From: Rutidosis leptorrhynchoides
Lineage: Eukaryota > Streptophyta > Magnoliopsida > Asterales > Asteraceae
Reading direction: 5' to 3'
Assembly (NCBI RefSeq): GCF_046630445.1
Contig: NC_092338.1
Span: forward strand, 15,848,001 to 15,912,000
DNA: 64,000 bases
The notes under the pieces were generated by a model. It saw only the letters and a list, made by a program, of their open reading frames with translations, was not told the origin of the DNA and did not search any database. A program made the translations under genes and the position numbers. Numbering within the stretch: the first letter of the stretch is position 1; every line of letters starts with the position of its first letter. Shown here one piece after another: positions 33,771-49,009 of this stretch.

Positions 33771-35890
33771 GTTTTTTTGAGCTTTTAATATTCACTTTCC
33801 GGTATGATTTTCTGATTTAATTTTTCGGAAAGTTTTTTTTTAACCTTTGAACACGATTTTTTTGTCCGACTTTCTGGTTTAATTCTCTGGTGAGTTTTCT
33901 TAAATTTTGAATATGACTTTCCGGTCTGAATCTTCTTGAACTTTTGAACTTGACTTTCCGGTCTAACTTTCCGATTTAACATTTTGGTCTAACTTTTCGA
34001 AAGGATCCAGGATTTTATTTCGCCGGGGGCAAAAAAAAAATTAAAACTGTAGCAATTTTTTTGGGCAAAATTTGAAGGTTTGTGGGCAAAATTTAAAGGT
34101 TTTGGGGCAAAATTTGGACAAAATTTGAATGATTTGGGGCAAAAAAAATTCACTGGGGGCAAAGTCGAAAAATCTAAAATTTTTACACTATTTCAAATCC
34201 ACCGGGAGCGACCGCCCCCGGTCCTAATGAATTGGATCCGCCTATGCTTTCTAGTGAGTTTTCTTGAACCTTTAAACTTGACTTGCATGCTTGACTTTCA
34301 GGTGAGTTTTATTGAACCTTTAAACTTGACTTTCAGATAGATATCTGACTTTCCGGTGAGTTTTTTTTCTGAATCTTTGAACTTGACTTTTCGATCTGAC
34401 TTTTCGGTTTGACTTTCCTGTGAGTTTTGTAGAATCTTTGAACTTGACTTTTTCGATCTGACTTTTCAGTGAGTTTTTTAAAACCTTTGAACTTTAATTT
34501 CCGGTCTGACTTTTCGATGAGTTTTCTTGAACCTTTGAACTGGAAATTCTCGTCTGACTTTCCGGTTTGACTTTCAGGTGAGTTTTCTTGAACCTTTGAG
34601 AGTGACTTTTCGGTCTAACTTTCTGGTGAGTTTTCTTGAACCTTTGAAGTTGACTTTTCGGTCTAACTTTTCAGTTTGAATTTCCGATAAAATTCTTGAA
34701 CCTTTGAACTTGTCTTTCCGGTATGTCTTCCCAGTTTGACTTTCTGGTAGGTTTACTTGAATCATTGAACTTAACTTTCGGACTTGACTTTCCAGATTGG
34801 CTCTCCGGTGAGTTTCTTGAACCTTTGAGCTTGACTTTCTGGTCCGGCATTCTGGTTTGAGTTTTCGATGAGTTTTCTTGAACCTTTGAACTTGACTTTA
34901 CAGTATGTCTTTCTATTTTTGACTTTCAAGTGAGTTTTCTTGAACCTTTGAACTTGACTTTCTGGTCTGACTTTCTAATTTGACTTTCGGGGAGTTTTCT
35001 TGAACATTTGATTTTGACTTTTCGATATGACTTTTCGGTTTGACTTTCCGGTCTGACTTTTCGGTAAGTTTTCTTGAACCTTTGAACTAGTCTGACTTTC
35101 TGGTTAGTTTTTGTGAACCTCTGAATTTGACTTTCCGGTCTCACTTTTTTCGGGTTGACTTTCCGGTGAGTTTTCTTGAACCTTTGAACCCGACTTTTTG
35201 ATCTAACTTTCCGGTGAGTTTTCTTGAACCTTTGAATTTAACTTTTCATTCTGACTTTCGGGTTTGATTTTCCCGTGAGTTTTCTTGAACATTTGAACTT
35301 GACTTTCCGATGAGTTTTCTACATCCTTTAAACTTGACTTTCTGGTGAGTTTTCTTGAAACTTTGGACTTGGCATTTCGGTCTGACTTTCCAGTGAGTTT
35401 TCTTGAACCTTTGAACTTAACTTTCCAATCTTTCTTTCCTGCTTGACTTTCCGTTGAGGTTTCTTGAACCTCAAAATTTGACTTTCCAATCTAATTTTCC
35501 GGTTTGACTTTCTGGTGAGTTTTCTTGAATCTTTGAACTTGACTTTCCAATATGGCTTTCCGGTTTGACTTTCCGGTGAGTTTTCTTGAACCTTTGAACT
35601 TGACTTTTCGATCTAACTTTCTGGTTCGACTTTCTTGTGAGTTTTCTTAAACCTTTGAATTTGACTCTCCGGTTTGACTTTCTAGTGAATTTTCTTGAAC
35701 CTCTGAACTTGACTTTCCGGCATGAGTTTCTTATTTGACTTTCTTTGAACCTTTGAACTTGAATTTCCAATCTGACTTTTCGGATTGACTATCCGGTGAA
35801 TTTTCTTAAACCTTTAAACTTAACCTTGCGGTATGACTTTCTGGTTTGACTTCCGGGTGAGTTTTGAGTTTTCTTGAACATTTAACTTGA
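33760..35890. repeat. Minisatellite of about 60-bp units, about 2.1 kb
   Basis: Diverged tandem copies of a unit with the form GAGTTTTCTTGAACC, TTTGAACTTGACTTTCCGG, TCTGACTTTCCGG, TTTGACTTTCCGG, so a 12-14 base sub-repeat (TGACTTTCCGG) is nested in a larger unit. I counted about 35 copies of TTGACT-type cores by eye. Several minus-strand open frames (33785-33982, 34574-34765, 34926-35144, 35471-35770) are read-through of the repeat. A foreign piece sits at about 34003-34250. Confidence 0.9.
34003..34250. mobile_element. Insertion in the minisatellite, hAT-like MITE remnant
   Basis: Starts GGATCCAGGATTTTATTTCG and ends GGATCCGCCTATG, with inner GCCGGGGGC and GACCGCCCCCGG. The GGATCC/GGCGGATCC ends resemble the CAGGGGCGGA ends of the hAT element at 57993. 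The interior has repeated GGGCAAAATTTGAA motifs. No clean target duplication can be read because the flanks are repetitive. Confidence 0.5.
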
Positions 35891-36356
35891 CTTTAAAAGC
35901 CCTAATTTTTAACAAAAACGATCGCCAATCAAGTCAAAGTACAATCTCAAATAAAATAAGTTTCAAACAAAACCGATCGACCACAATCGTCTATCAAGTC
36001 AAGTACAATCTCAAATAGAATACATGTATACGACACTTTAGACGAAAGCAAACAACCAATTCACAGATTTCAGCAACAAATACACTTTATTATTGTTAAT
36101 AATTCATATAGTAAGAGTAAAATAATTTTGCTATTGACTACGTAAAAGCAAAATAACTTGTTATCGAGACTTGAACAAAAATTCACATGAACTTACATCA
36201 AGGAAAAACTAATTAAAACATCAAACCAAAGAAGCATAACATTTATGAGAAATAATTAAAACTTAACCCACACAACACAAGAATTAATAATAAATTGAAT
36301 CACACATAAGAATACGAGCTAGCTAGCTAGGTAATTAATTAAGGTAGGGTAGGTAG
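35891..36356. other. 3' flank of the DUF295 pseudogene, containing one copy of a direct repeat
   Basis: 35905-36095 is repeated at 40015-40210 with scattered changes (GATCG, CAATCAAGTCAAG, CAATTCACAGATTTCAGCAA). The remainder is AT-rich and probably the 3' UTR. Confidence 0.6.
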
Positions 36357-39005
<2,649 letters not shown>

Positions 39006-40458
39006 CTAACAACAAGTTGATAACTATTACTTCAGTCAGTCAGTTTGAATTTAATTTATCATCACAATCATCTAAAAATCAAATCTGTGGGCTGATTTAA
39101 TACTAATCCGTATTACATTTTTCATCCTTCCTTATTCAGATCAACATACGTCAAAATCTTCACCTATATGTATGGCACATGACACGCAACCCAAAAAGAC
39201 TATTTTTATTGATATCAGGCCACTAATGTTATCAACGCTGATTAAAGAATAATTTGACTCCAGAAACAAACTTATCAGGATAATTTGACTCTAGATAATA
39301 ATGTCTTTAGTACACCATCTTATTAAGGGACACTGATATCTAGATATCACACATACTATACACACATCTAACTAATAATCCTCAACTACAAACAAACAAA
39401 CACTTAGATAAACATGTGAACGTATTTATTGTCTATGATTCATCTTTCACCACTTGTATCACTAAAACTGCAATAAATTTAGTTACCGAGTACAATCCAA
39501 TAACTATATTATAAGACATCACCAGCACACTCTAGTGAGTTGTGAGCATCTCACTTTGTATGCTACTGACACTCAATATTTGTGAGAACAATGACACATC
39601 TATGGAAGAAATGAGGAGCAACCGCAAATTACCGCAATTAGAAATTGACTAAATATACAGTTATACACGTTGATTTAGTACTTGCAACACATAAACTCCA
39701 GTTAAGACAACATACAAATTCAAATCCAACCTCTACGTGCATCTAATTTTCCAAGTTATAACTATCATGATACTTATTACTATATTACAATATTATAATT
39801 TCAACCAAACAGATTCGCAAATGAGACACCAAACATTTATTATTGGAATAAAATATATGTATATTACCTGTATACACCCCCAACACGCTTGTAACCAAAG
39901 CTAAGCATACAACAAATAGATCTACTGATGCACATCAAAGCATTCTACTGTTAAACGAACAGGTCGATTAAAAAAACCTAGAAACTTAATTATAGCTCAA
40001 ACGGAAATTACGATACCCTAATTTTCAAACAAAAACAATCGGCAATCAAGTCAAGTACAATCTCATCTAGAATAATTTTCAAACAAAACCGATCGACTAC
40101 AATCGTCCATCAAGTCAAGAACAATATCAGATAGAATACAAGTATAAGACGCTTTAGACGAAAGCAAGCAACCAATTCACAGATTTCAGCAACAAATACA
40201 CTTTATTATTTAAGATACGAAAATAAAGTGATTAGGCTGCAAGTTCGTAAGAATTTCGAGGTTCGTAGTGACGTACGACAACAAGGTCACCATAGTTTTC
40301 ACACAAATTGATTGATGAAACCTTTCTTTTCTCCAAGTAAAAATAGGGATCACAACGGGTGGAGAAAGAAAACCCTATTCGCGGATATCCGTATTTGGGA
40401 TGGATAGGTGAATTAAAAAAATTGATCGGCGGGTACAGGTCGGCTAAAAAGAAGTTTG
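39006..40458. other. Upstream region of the DUF295 pseudogene, with a second copy of a direct repeat
   Basis: No gene seen. 40015-40210 duplicates 35905-36095, the sequence just downstream of the pseudogene, which suggests that another gene copy once ended here (tandem array). 40211-40458 shows nothing recognisable. Confidence 0.5.
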
Positions 40459-40740
40459 TGTTATAATTCAGTAAGTGTATAAACTACCTTTAGTGGTGAA
40501 CGTGTTATAATTCAGTAGGCTTATAACTACCTTTAGTGGTCTGTTTTTTGACTGTAGGCTATTGATAATTAGAAGATAAAAGAGAGGGAGAGAGCATATT
40601 GATATTATTCGGTGTACAAAACTTACATACATATGAGGCTTATTTATAGTGCTTAAATCTACTGTACATAGTTGAGAGTTGTTAAATGTATTTGGTCATA
40701 TGCATAAAAGTTGTCGGCCATACATATTTGTCTTATAACA
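40459..40740 (-). mobile_element. 3' LTR of Copia-1, 282 bp
   Basis: On plus, TGTTATAATTCAGTAAG to GTCTTATAACA. It contains a 40-bp internal duplication (TTATAATTCAGTA...TTTAGTGGT twice). The complement of a polypurine tract (CTCCTCCTTGG) follows at 40741. Confidence 0.88.
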
Positions 40741-41595
40741 CTCCTCCTTGGACGACAATTTTGTTTCATAAGATTAAATGCAAGTTACTGCCTCGTTAAA
40801 AACCTTTCTAAAGAAAATCCAGTGGGAAAAACTTTAGCTAAGGGAAAAAGAGTGCAGCATATAGTTGACTCCCCCTCAAGTAGACATCGTTGATCTTTTA
40901 CATCTTTTGAACATGCCTCATGCCAATATTGTGAACATACGTTCTAAAAATAGCAGTTGAAAGTGCTTTGGTGAAAAGATCGGCAGAGTTTTTGCTGGAT
41001 TGAACATATCTCATTTCAATCTGGTTGTCTTTGATGAGATTTTGAGTATATGAGAAGAATCTAGGAGGTATGTGTTTTGTTCGGTCACTTTTGATATACC
41101 ATTCTTTCATCTGTGCTATGCAAGCTGCATTATCTTCATAGATAGTTGTTGAACTTTTATCGCGTTCTAGTCCACAAGAATCAGTAATGAGTTGTGTCAT
41201 TGATCTCAATCAAAAACATTCCCGAGTAGCTTCATGTAATGCAATCACTTCTGCATGAATTGATGATGTTGCAACAAGTGTTTGTTTTTGAGAACGTCAT
41301 GATATTGCAGTACCTCCATTTAGGAATACATATCCATTTTGAGATTTAGCTTTATGTGGATCAGATAAATAACCTGCATCTGCATAACCAACCAAATCTT
41401 GTTTTGATTCGTTAGAATAAAATAATCCTAAATCAGTAGTTCCTCGAAGGTATCTAAATATGTGTTTGATCCCATTGCAGTGTCTTTTGGTAAGAGCTGA
41501 GCTGAACCTTGCCAACAAATTAACTGCAAAAGAAATGTCAGGTCTTGTACAATTTGTAAGATACATAAGAGCTCCAATTGCACTAATATCTACTA
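40741..41595 (-). mobile_element. Copia-1 pol 3' end, RNase H region
   Basis: Minus-strand traces of Ty1/Copia RNase H: YLTNCTRPDISFAVNLLARF, DLVGYADAGYLSDP, TIYEDNAACIAQM and the end ADLFTKALSTAIF. Integrase and reverse transcriptase that should follow are absent; Gypsy sequence begins at about 41600. Confidence 0.9.
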
Positions 41596-41864
41596 GATGC
41601 GTCTATTAGGACCATGTAATATCTAAATGGTCCACATGGTGGATGAATTGGTCCACATATATCACCTTATCTAAATGGTCAAAAGTTTTGCTTATCATTT
41701 CTTGTCGGAAATTATCTGCTTATCATCTTAAGTCTAGACGCGTCTTACTGCATTTATTGCATAGATAGTGTATAGACAAATTTCATATCTTAAGCATATC
41801 TATTACAGTAAACTCTGCCTTACACCTTCCGTAAAATCCTCCGTAACTTATGGGATTCTGGTAT

Positions 41865-41872
41865 TATAAATA
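41865..41872 (+). promoter_or_regulatory. TATA box upstream of the accessory ORF
   Basis: TATAAATA, about 85-90 bases before the ATG at 41957, a spacing that fits a normal plant promoter with a short leader. Function is inferred from position only. Confidence 0.5.
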
Positions 41873-41956
41873 CATATGTAAATTATGTATTGAGGAATAC
41901 CAAACTAGTCCTATAATTTATTTCATTTCAAAAATCTTTTCCCTACTCTGTACGAG

Positions 41957-42514
41957 ATGGATCCTTCAACTGGTTCAAGTTCATCGGATTCCGACAGCTA
42001 TTCCGATATGGATATTCACCTGAGCTCCGAAAGCAGTGTAACCGAAATGGATCAACCGATTAGCCATCATCTATTCTGGATGGATTGGGGATGGGTTCGT
42101 AGCCGACTCAGTCAATGGAGACGAGAAGAAGGCGATCCTTTCCACCCACCAAATTTCCCTCTCGGCGAAGAACCTGAAGCACTTACCGGCGAACCAGTCC
42201 GAAACACCATTTTCACCCTCATTTCTAGAGTATCTCGCCACGATTATATATTATCTAAACTTCTAGATCTTATTCATCCGCTCGTTCCAACCGCCAATCA
42301 TCCCGGTGTACTAGAAGAAGTCGACGAGCTTCGCACTAGAGTGGTGGCTTTGGAGAATATGATGCAGAACTTACAAGCATCACAAGCCCCACAAGCACCA
42401 ACTGTATCACCCACATCCACACCAACAGTACCATTACCACCACCAACAACATCTGCATCGCAAGCCCCAACATCACAATCTGTCCCACGAGCATCAACGT
42501 CATACGCCCTGTAG
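41957..42514 (+). CDS. Accessory ORF of a Gypsy element, 185 aa, unknown function
   Basis: Not a recognised gag, pol or env protein. The N terminus is acidic and Ser-rich (MDPSTGSSSSDSDSYSDMDI), followed by a Trp-rich stretch (HLFWMDWGWVRSRLSQWRRE). The middle has a helical segment DYILSKLLDLIHPL, then a likely coiled coil VDELRTRVVALENMMQNLQ, and the tail is a low-complexity Ala/Pro/Thr/Gln/Ser run. It sits in sense orientation between the missing pol and the 3' LTR, where some plant LTR elements carry extra frames, and has its own TATA box. Similar modules recur downstream in decayed form. The element as a whole is a fossil. The coding call rests on length, composition and the module repeats. 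Confidence 0.6.
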   Translation: MDPSTGSSSSDSDSYSDMDIHLSSESSVTEMDQPISHHLFWMDWGWVRSRLSQWRREEGDPFHPPNFPLGEEPEALTGEPVRNTIFTLISRVSRHDYILSKLLDLIHPLVPTANHPGVLEEVDELRTRVVALENMMQNLQASQAPQAPTVSPTSTPTVPLPPPTTSASQAPTSQSVPRASTSYAL

Positions 42515-42539
42515 ATACCAAGGAATACCAACAACATCA

Positions 42540-42900
42540 AACGATGAAATATTGATTCATAACTTCATCAGAGAAATATTCTACGGTGATTATGTAATCT
42601 CTAAAGTTTTAGAGATTATTTATTCTAATCATAATCGTAAATCAAGATGAGTGGATAGATAGAGATGATAGAGGGGAGAATAGAAACCCTGACAGGAATG
42701 GTGCGTGCGTTACAAAATAGACTTGTTATACAAGCAGCACCAGCAGTACCGACAGCATCACTAGTACCAGCAGCACCTACAACATCACAAGCTCCAACAG
42801 TTCCATAATCACCGACATCATCACAAATCAACAACGAGCATATTGTATCAACGAGTTATGAAGTATTAACTCATTCCCTCTGAAAAATTTATATGTATAT

Positions 42901-42974
<74 letters not shown>

Positions 42975-43560
42975 TTTTTAAACCACAATATATCTTTTCG
43001 TACTAAGCTATTACGTGTGAATGTTAAAGGGTAGATACTACTCGGTTAATTCATATTACTAATATGCTATGATGTACATCATTCGTTAATGACTTAACAA
43101 TCATTAATTATAATCTCTGCTTCAACTCAATAGATTCCATTTCATAATAAACCAAGTGTATTGTTCGAGTACATGTTAGATTTCACACTTTCATTTTCGA
43201 TGTACTCGAAACTTTCTAGAAAACGTCATTCGTGTCTTGCGAAGTTTACAAGAATTCTACAAACACCAACATCAATCACCAAGGAAATATCAATAAAAAT
43301 GAATAATGAAGTATTGATTCATAATTTCATTTACGTTGAAGAAATACTCCGCAAAAATTATGTAATCTCTAAAGTTTTAGGGGTTATTCATTCTAGCTCC
43401 ATCAAAAATCAAATGAGTTTAACAGTATATTAACTCATTAAATCTATATTACATCTGCAGAAAATATAAAAACATATATTTTCATAAAGACTGTAATAAA
43501 AATTTCTTGTACAAAATATTACTTGTGAAACTTTAACGGGTAGGTAATACCCAAGAATTA
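42540..43560 (+). repeat. Repeated modules downstream of the accessory ORF
   Basis: A segment with GATTCATAA, ATTATGTAATCTCTAAAG and GTTATTCATTCTA-type motifs occurs at about 42546-42655 and again at 43296-43420. Its translation flavour (ILIHNFI, YVISKVL) resembles the DYILSKLL part of the accessory ORF. Each block is followed by a TTAACGGGTAG-like motif (about 43024-43036 and 43532-43546), as is the element's 3' end (45934-45948). A further decayed coiled-coil plus Ala/Pro/Thr-tail copy lies at 42655-42810. Confidence 0.65.
42898..42971. repeat. (TA)n microsatellite
   Basis: About 74 bp of uninterrupted TA within the Gypsy-B internal region. Confidence 0.97.
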
Positions 43561-45948
43561 TACAAATTCACAATTAATATGTTATACTGTACATTCTTCA
43601 ATTCTGATTCAATAATCATTAACCATACTCACTACTTTCTCAACAATATACATTCTTTCATAGAAACCAGAACAACCATTCTCATTCAAATTCAATTACA
43701 TATTCTAGTTTTGACAGATCAGAATTCAAGTCAAGATTAAACAGATGACATCACTCTTAGATTCCTACATCCTTTAAAATCATACTTTAAATTCAAACCA
43801 TACTAGAACATCACTTTCATTCACAAAACTCATAAAGATATTCGTATCATTCAAGATTCACGCCGAATTCATTATACGGATATTGACGATGACAACCTAT
43901 GTCTAAACCCTTCAAAATTCTTGAAAACACCTCAACTAAGGAACAATCGAGAGAATGAACCAATCATACGATACATACGAAGAATATATGCATATAGATA
44001 TGCATCCGGAGGACACTTGGAACCTAAGCAAAGGTTCAACACATATCAGTGTGAGATCCTTTAGCATTATTATTACCCAAAATAACTTTACAATCCCTTT
44101 TCAAAATAGCGAATTTTGTCACAGCTCCAACAAGACAACTTCGACTTTTCATCCGGAGTAGCCTTATTATAACCTTGATATATACGTTGTCTTTTCGCCA
44201 TCGTTACCGGGGAACCTTTTATATTCCACCACATTAGTAGTAAGCTTGCCAGCAACTTTATTGCTCTTTGACTTAAATCTCTCTGAAAGATCACTATAAA
44301 ACCTTGTCATGTACCCATCTACATCTTGTAACAATAATTGTCATACCAAACCCCAGGAAGCATCAATAATTATTCTTGAATCTCACATCATTTTTGCATA
44401 TACATATAACGTTATTTCCTGGAATTATAATTCTGAAATTCAGAATAGCACTTCAGCCTACGAATCAATACTATGAAGTTTTGAAAAAGTTGAATGAAGC
44501 AGCAGAACTGTAGACAACCATAACAGTTAAAAGTTGATAAAGAATATTGTGTTAGCAAAGCACAGAAAAAGAGAAGGTTTAGAACTGAAAAACGGATTGA
44601 GCAAACCCTGAAGGAGGCTGTGGACAAATCACAAGGACTAAATCTACCTTCAAAGAATCCAAATGATTCAGTGTCTGCTGAAGTCTTTAGCGAATACCTT
44701 GCTCCTTACTCTAAACCCTTGCGGACAATATTCTTCATCATCCTCTTATCTTAAATATTCTAAGATATCATCGTATCTTCCATTATAAATATCCTTCATA
44801 TTTCTGAAGATATTTTTATAACCATTCTTATCTGAAATCATTTATTCCTTCGCGTTATTTGTATCACATCATAAAGAAAACTGTTTTAGTTTCTAAATAT
44901 CTGAAACCTCTGAGTGTAAAGTATGAATGTTTTTAAGGTAATGTTGGGAACTGATGCATGAGTTAGTATAATATAATGACACTTGATCAACGTGATTATA
45001 TTACAGTAAGTCATGCTGAGTTTCTAAATGGAACGTAATGATTCACAGACCATAACGTCATCATGTGCCATGTTACATGACTCTTACATTCAATCTAATC
45101 TCTAAACATATCAAGAACATATTCTATTGATAGTTCTATCTTTTCTTTTGGATTCTGGTAATTTCACAAGTCAAATTGTGCTATTACAATTTCTCTCTTA
45201 GAGCATTAGCTATGTTCATTCCGAATTTCATATCTATGAATTCTAGACCATTATTCGCTTGACTTGAAGTTGGGAAAAGAAGACGGAAGCATGAAACTCC
45301 AAAATATAAGGAAAAATATAAGCACGAAGACAACGCAGAAATTACAAACCGTGTATATCGATGCGTATAGCAATATAAAGACACGAGAAAACTAAGAACA
45401 CTATAAACCCAAGAGCATAGTAGAAATTAACGGATTCCTCTGGTGGAAGATGAAAAAGAAGAATGACATATGTGATTGTCAAGAATATATCAAGAATTAA
45501 AACTGGATGGAGCATATTGACTAATGTTTTGGAAGTACGAAGAAAGGAAGAACGTATAAAAGATGGGAGATGTGGAAATAAGGAAACATAGGAGGTTGAT
45601 TTATAGTAAAATATCCGACAGAGAAATCGAGACAGATTATTGCATTAAATCGAAGAGGATCATAATTTCCTTAATCGCCGAAGAATTAAATCTTATATAG
45701 ATTACAAAGATTTTCTTTAATCCGGAAATCAACCGTGATGACGTCAAAAGATAAGACGAATCCCTATTTTCTCATTTCACTCTTTTACGATAGCTTCACT
45801 CATACGTTTCGAGTAATCGAATTATTTTATCCATATTTCTCAATCATGATAAAACCCTATGAATAAACTTATATTTGTCATAATAACATTCTTAGCCATG
45901 ACGACCTCGATCAAATTTCGGGACGAAATTTCTTTAACGGGTAGGTAC

Positions 45949-48303
45949 TGTGACGACCCGGAAATTTCCGACCAAATTTAAACTTAATCTTTATATAATT
46001 TCGACTTGATAAGCAATGAATTTAAATAAATCTTGAACCTCCGGAAAGAGTTTTACACAAGCTTTTGGTCACCCTTTTATTCCGACGATTCACGAACGTC
46101 ATAACTTGATTTAATTGTTTAATTGTTTAATTATTGTGTATATATATGGATTTATATATATTTATGATAATTAAATATCTTATTAAGTATATTAACAAAG
46201 TATTATATATATATATTTTCATACTACTAATTTAAAGAGTTTTTGAACAATATATATGTTACTATTTAAACGACGTAATTAACTTATGTTAAAATGTATT
46301 TACATATAATGTATTATGAGTGTAAATACATCCTTACAAGTGTTGAATACACTTTATAATATACCAATACATATAAAGGATAGCTATACTCGTATTTCCG
46401 TTCAATTTTCTCAAGAATTCTACTCGCATTCATACGGTATTTTTACCCGTATTATACACAGCTTCTAGAAGTATTTACTATTGGTATATACCAATAGAAA
46501 TCTGCAATTATTTGTGTAATATGTCATCCATGACCTAATCAATTTAATATGTCATGCATGACTTAATACAATTTAACTTATCTTAGATATTTTCACTAAA
46601 AGCCAAAATTATAAGCTTATAAATAAGGACCATTTTAACTCGTTTTTACTCCACATTTTCTTAAACTAAAAACACACACTTGAATGCTCTCATATCATAC
46701 TTTAATTTCAGCAACTTTCCTCTTCATAATAAAGGTAAAATACTTCTCAAAATCTTTGTTCAATTCCTTGTATAGTTGCTATCTTATCTTATTATACTTA
46801 TAAAACTTGTAAAAACTAGAACTTGTTTTGGTGAACACCAAGCTTGTTTGAAAAACTAATCTAATCTTTCTAATTTAACTCTAATAACACTTATTTATAT
46901 GTATTATAATGTTATATTAAGTTAATATAAGAACTTATAACTTGTACATATGAAGAACACCTTGAAACTTAACATATATCCTTTAATCTCCATTCGGTAA
47001 AAAGCGGGCTGTTTTGGGTTGGGAATTAAAAACCTATCTTAGACTTTGAGTTCGAGGCTAAGACTTTGGAAATATGTTAATATATGTAAATAAGACTTCC
47101 AGTATTTTTTTCACGATTTTAGACAAAGTGGAAGTATTTTATCAAAAATCATATATTGGGTGGGTGTCAGGATTTTTCCAAATCTGTCCACTGACACAAA
47201 AAGAGGGTAAAGCTCTAGAAATTACTACTTGGAATGAACTTTTCGAATTGGTTTTGTAAAATTTACTTCTTAATGAATCCATAGCAATTTGATTCACCTT
47301 AAACGGAGTTGTAATGAATATTTGGCGAGCAAAACAAAATCTGCTAAAATTAACATTGTATGGACGAAATTTATATTATAAAAACTATATTAACCATATC
47401 CTTGTTAAATTTTCCTATATCCTATATATATTTGGACATGTTATCAGTAGTATAACAAAATATTATAATCTTGGTTAATTATGTGATTGTATATATGTAT
47501 AATAATATTCTTGGTACGTCCTAACACAATAAGTATACAATACGTTTTGATAAATTCTAAGACAATACGTACACAATACGTCTTAGTTAATTCTAAGACA
47601 ATACGTATACAATACGTCTCTGGGTTGATGCAAAGACAATACGTATACAATACGTCGTGGGGTAATTCTAAGATTATATATATATATATACCGATTATTG
47701 GACTATTGGACTTTTCGGACTATTTTGGACTACTAACAAAGGACTACTAACAATGGACTACTAACATAAAATGTTAAAAATTATTATATAAGTATTCTAT
47801 GAACTTGCTTTATTTTATTCATATGTCGTATTATTATCAGAATCGTTATTATTGTTATAGGTTCGTGAATCCAAGGACGATGGTCATATTTTTAAAAAGT
47901 TGAAAACTTATTATTAATATATTTTTACTACTGTGAGTATATAGTCCCATTTTAAACTCTAAAAATATTTTGGGATGAGAATACATGCATTTTATGTTTT
48001 ACGCCATGGACACAAGTACTTAAAATATATTCTACGTTGAGTTGTACCACCTTGCATATCTTCCCCAATAGTTTGGTAACTAATATTTACATGTTGTAAG
48101 AACATGTATACGCGAATCCTATTTATAGATCTATCGGGTTTGACAACCCCAACCGGGCTAGTCGCTCTAGTATCGTAAACAGTTGCATAGTACTTCGTTT
48201 TTACTACACTTGGTACAGTGTAGGGAGATTTCATAATAAAGGGAATATGCCACATTAATGGTTAAGTATGGTTACCGAAGCGCTCAACAACTTATAGAAT
48301 ACT
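45949..48303 (+). mobile_element. 3' LTR of Gypsy-B (family B), right end missing
   Basis: Starts TGTGACGACCCGGAAATTTCC right after the polypurine-like tract. It matches the complete family B solo LTR at 48669-51543 over most of its length, but breaks off after TTATAGAATAC; the last part seen in the other copy (about 470 bp) is absent and Copia-2 leader sequence follows. Confidence 0.85.
47505..47680. repeat. Tandem sub-repeats with ATACGT palindromes in the family B LTR
   Basis: Four to five units of about 45 bp with the core ACAATACGTATACAATACGT. The corresponding region of the other LTR copy (about 50310-50470) has the same array in more diverged form. The small open frames there come from the repeat. 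Confidence 0.8.
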
Positions 48304-48668
48304 TCTTCATAAAATCTAGAAGTTTAGATAATATATAATCTTGGCGAGGTAATGATACCAACTGAGGTAAGGATACAGGTAAATAATTGCTGATAACATG
48401 TTGTAATTTAGTTGTTTATAACAACTCTTAGTATACTAATCTAGATACAAACTTCTTATAATATAAGAGTAGAAATTATATGAGAGAAAGAAATATAATA
48501 CTTGTATAAGTATATTAGAAAATGGTACACATGATTTACATTCATCGGTGCATATTTATAGCACTTAAAATACTGTACAATCACGAGATAGGCATTACAA
48601 GTCAATTTCAATATTGGACTTTTGTGGAGTGTGATATAAATTATCAGCCACCCACTTTTGACTTTAGT
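48304..48668 (-). mobile_element. Copia-2 leader, primer site and most of its LTR
   Basis: 48304-48398 is leader sequence with a primer-site-like TGCTGATAACA abutting an LTR that starts TGTTGTAATTTAG at 48399. The LTR is interrupted after 48668 by a Gypsy LTR and finishes at 51549-51556 (ATCACAAC). Its sequence differs from the Copia-1 LTR, so it is a separate but related element. Confidence 0.7.
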
Positions 48669-48932
48669 TATGACGACCCGGAAATTTTCGACCAAAATTT
48701 AAACTTAATCTTTACATGGTAACATTATTCCGACATGATAAGTAATAAATTTTGACAGGTTTTAAAACTTCTTAAATGAGTTTCATACAAACAATTGACC
48801 AACCATTTGTTCGACGATTCACGAACGTCATGACTTGTATTAAACATATACTTATGTATATATATGGATATATGGATTATATCTAACTTGAATATGTGAT
48901 AGTTAAGTACCTCATTAAGTATATTAACAAAG

Positions 48933-49009
<77 letters not shown>

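Larger units (their letters stand above)
41600..45948 (+). mobile_element. 3' internal region of a Ty3/Gypsy element (Gypsy-B) with an accessory ORF
   Basis: Opposite orientation to the Copia element around it. No gag or pol remains. It holds a promoter-like segment, an accessory reading frame (41957-42514), a run of repeated modules (42540-43550), a TA tract (42898-42970), and AT-rich sequence ending in a polypurine-like TTAACGGGTAGGTAC just before the LTR at 45949. The GACGAAATTTC motif in front of it is the same as that next to the 3' LTR of the 12 kb element. Confidence 0.75.

Noticed and set aside
33785-35770. Several minus-strand frames rich in Lys, Ser and Arg (KVKFKGSRKLT type)
   Set aside because: They follow the minisatellite period exactly and end at random; they are repeat read-through.
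44088-44294. 68-residue minus frame with CWSCDKIRYFEKGL, possibly a zinc-knuckle piece
   Set aside because: Only two cysteines, no His/Cys partner and no neighbours in frame; too little to call a gag remnant.
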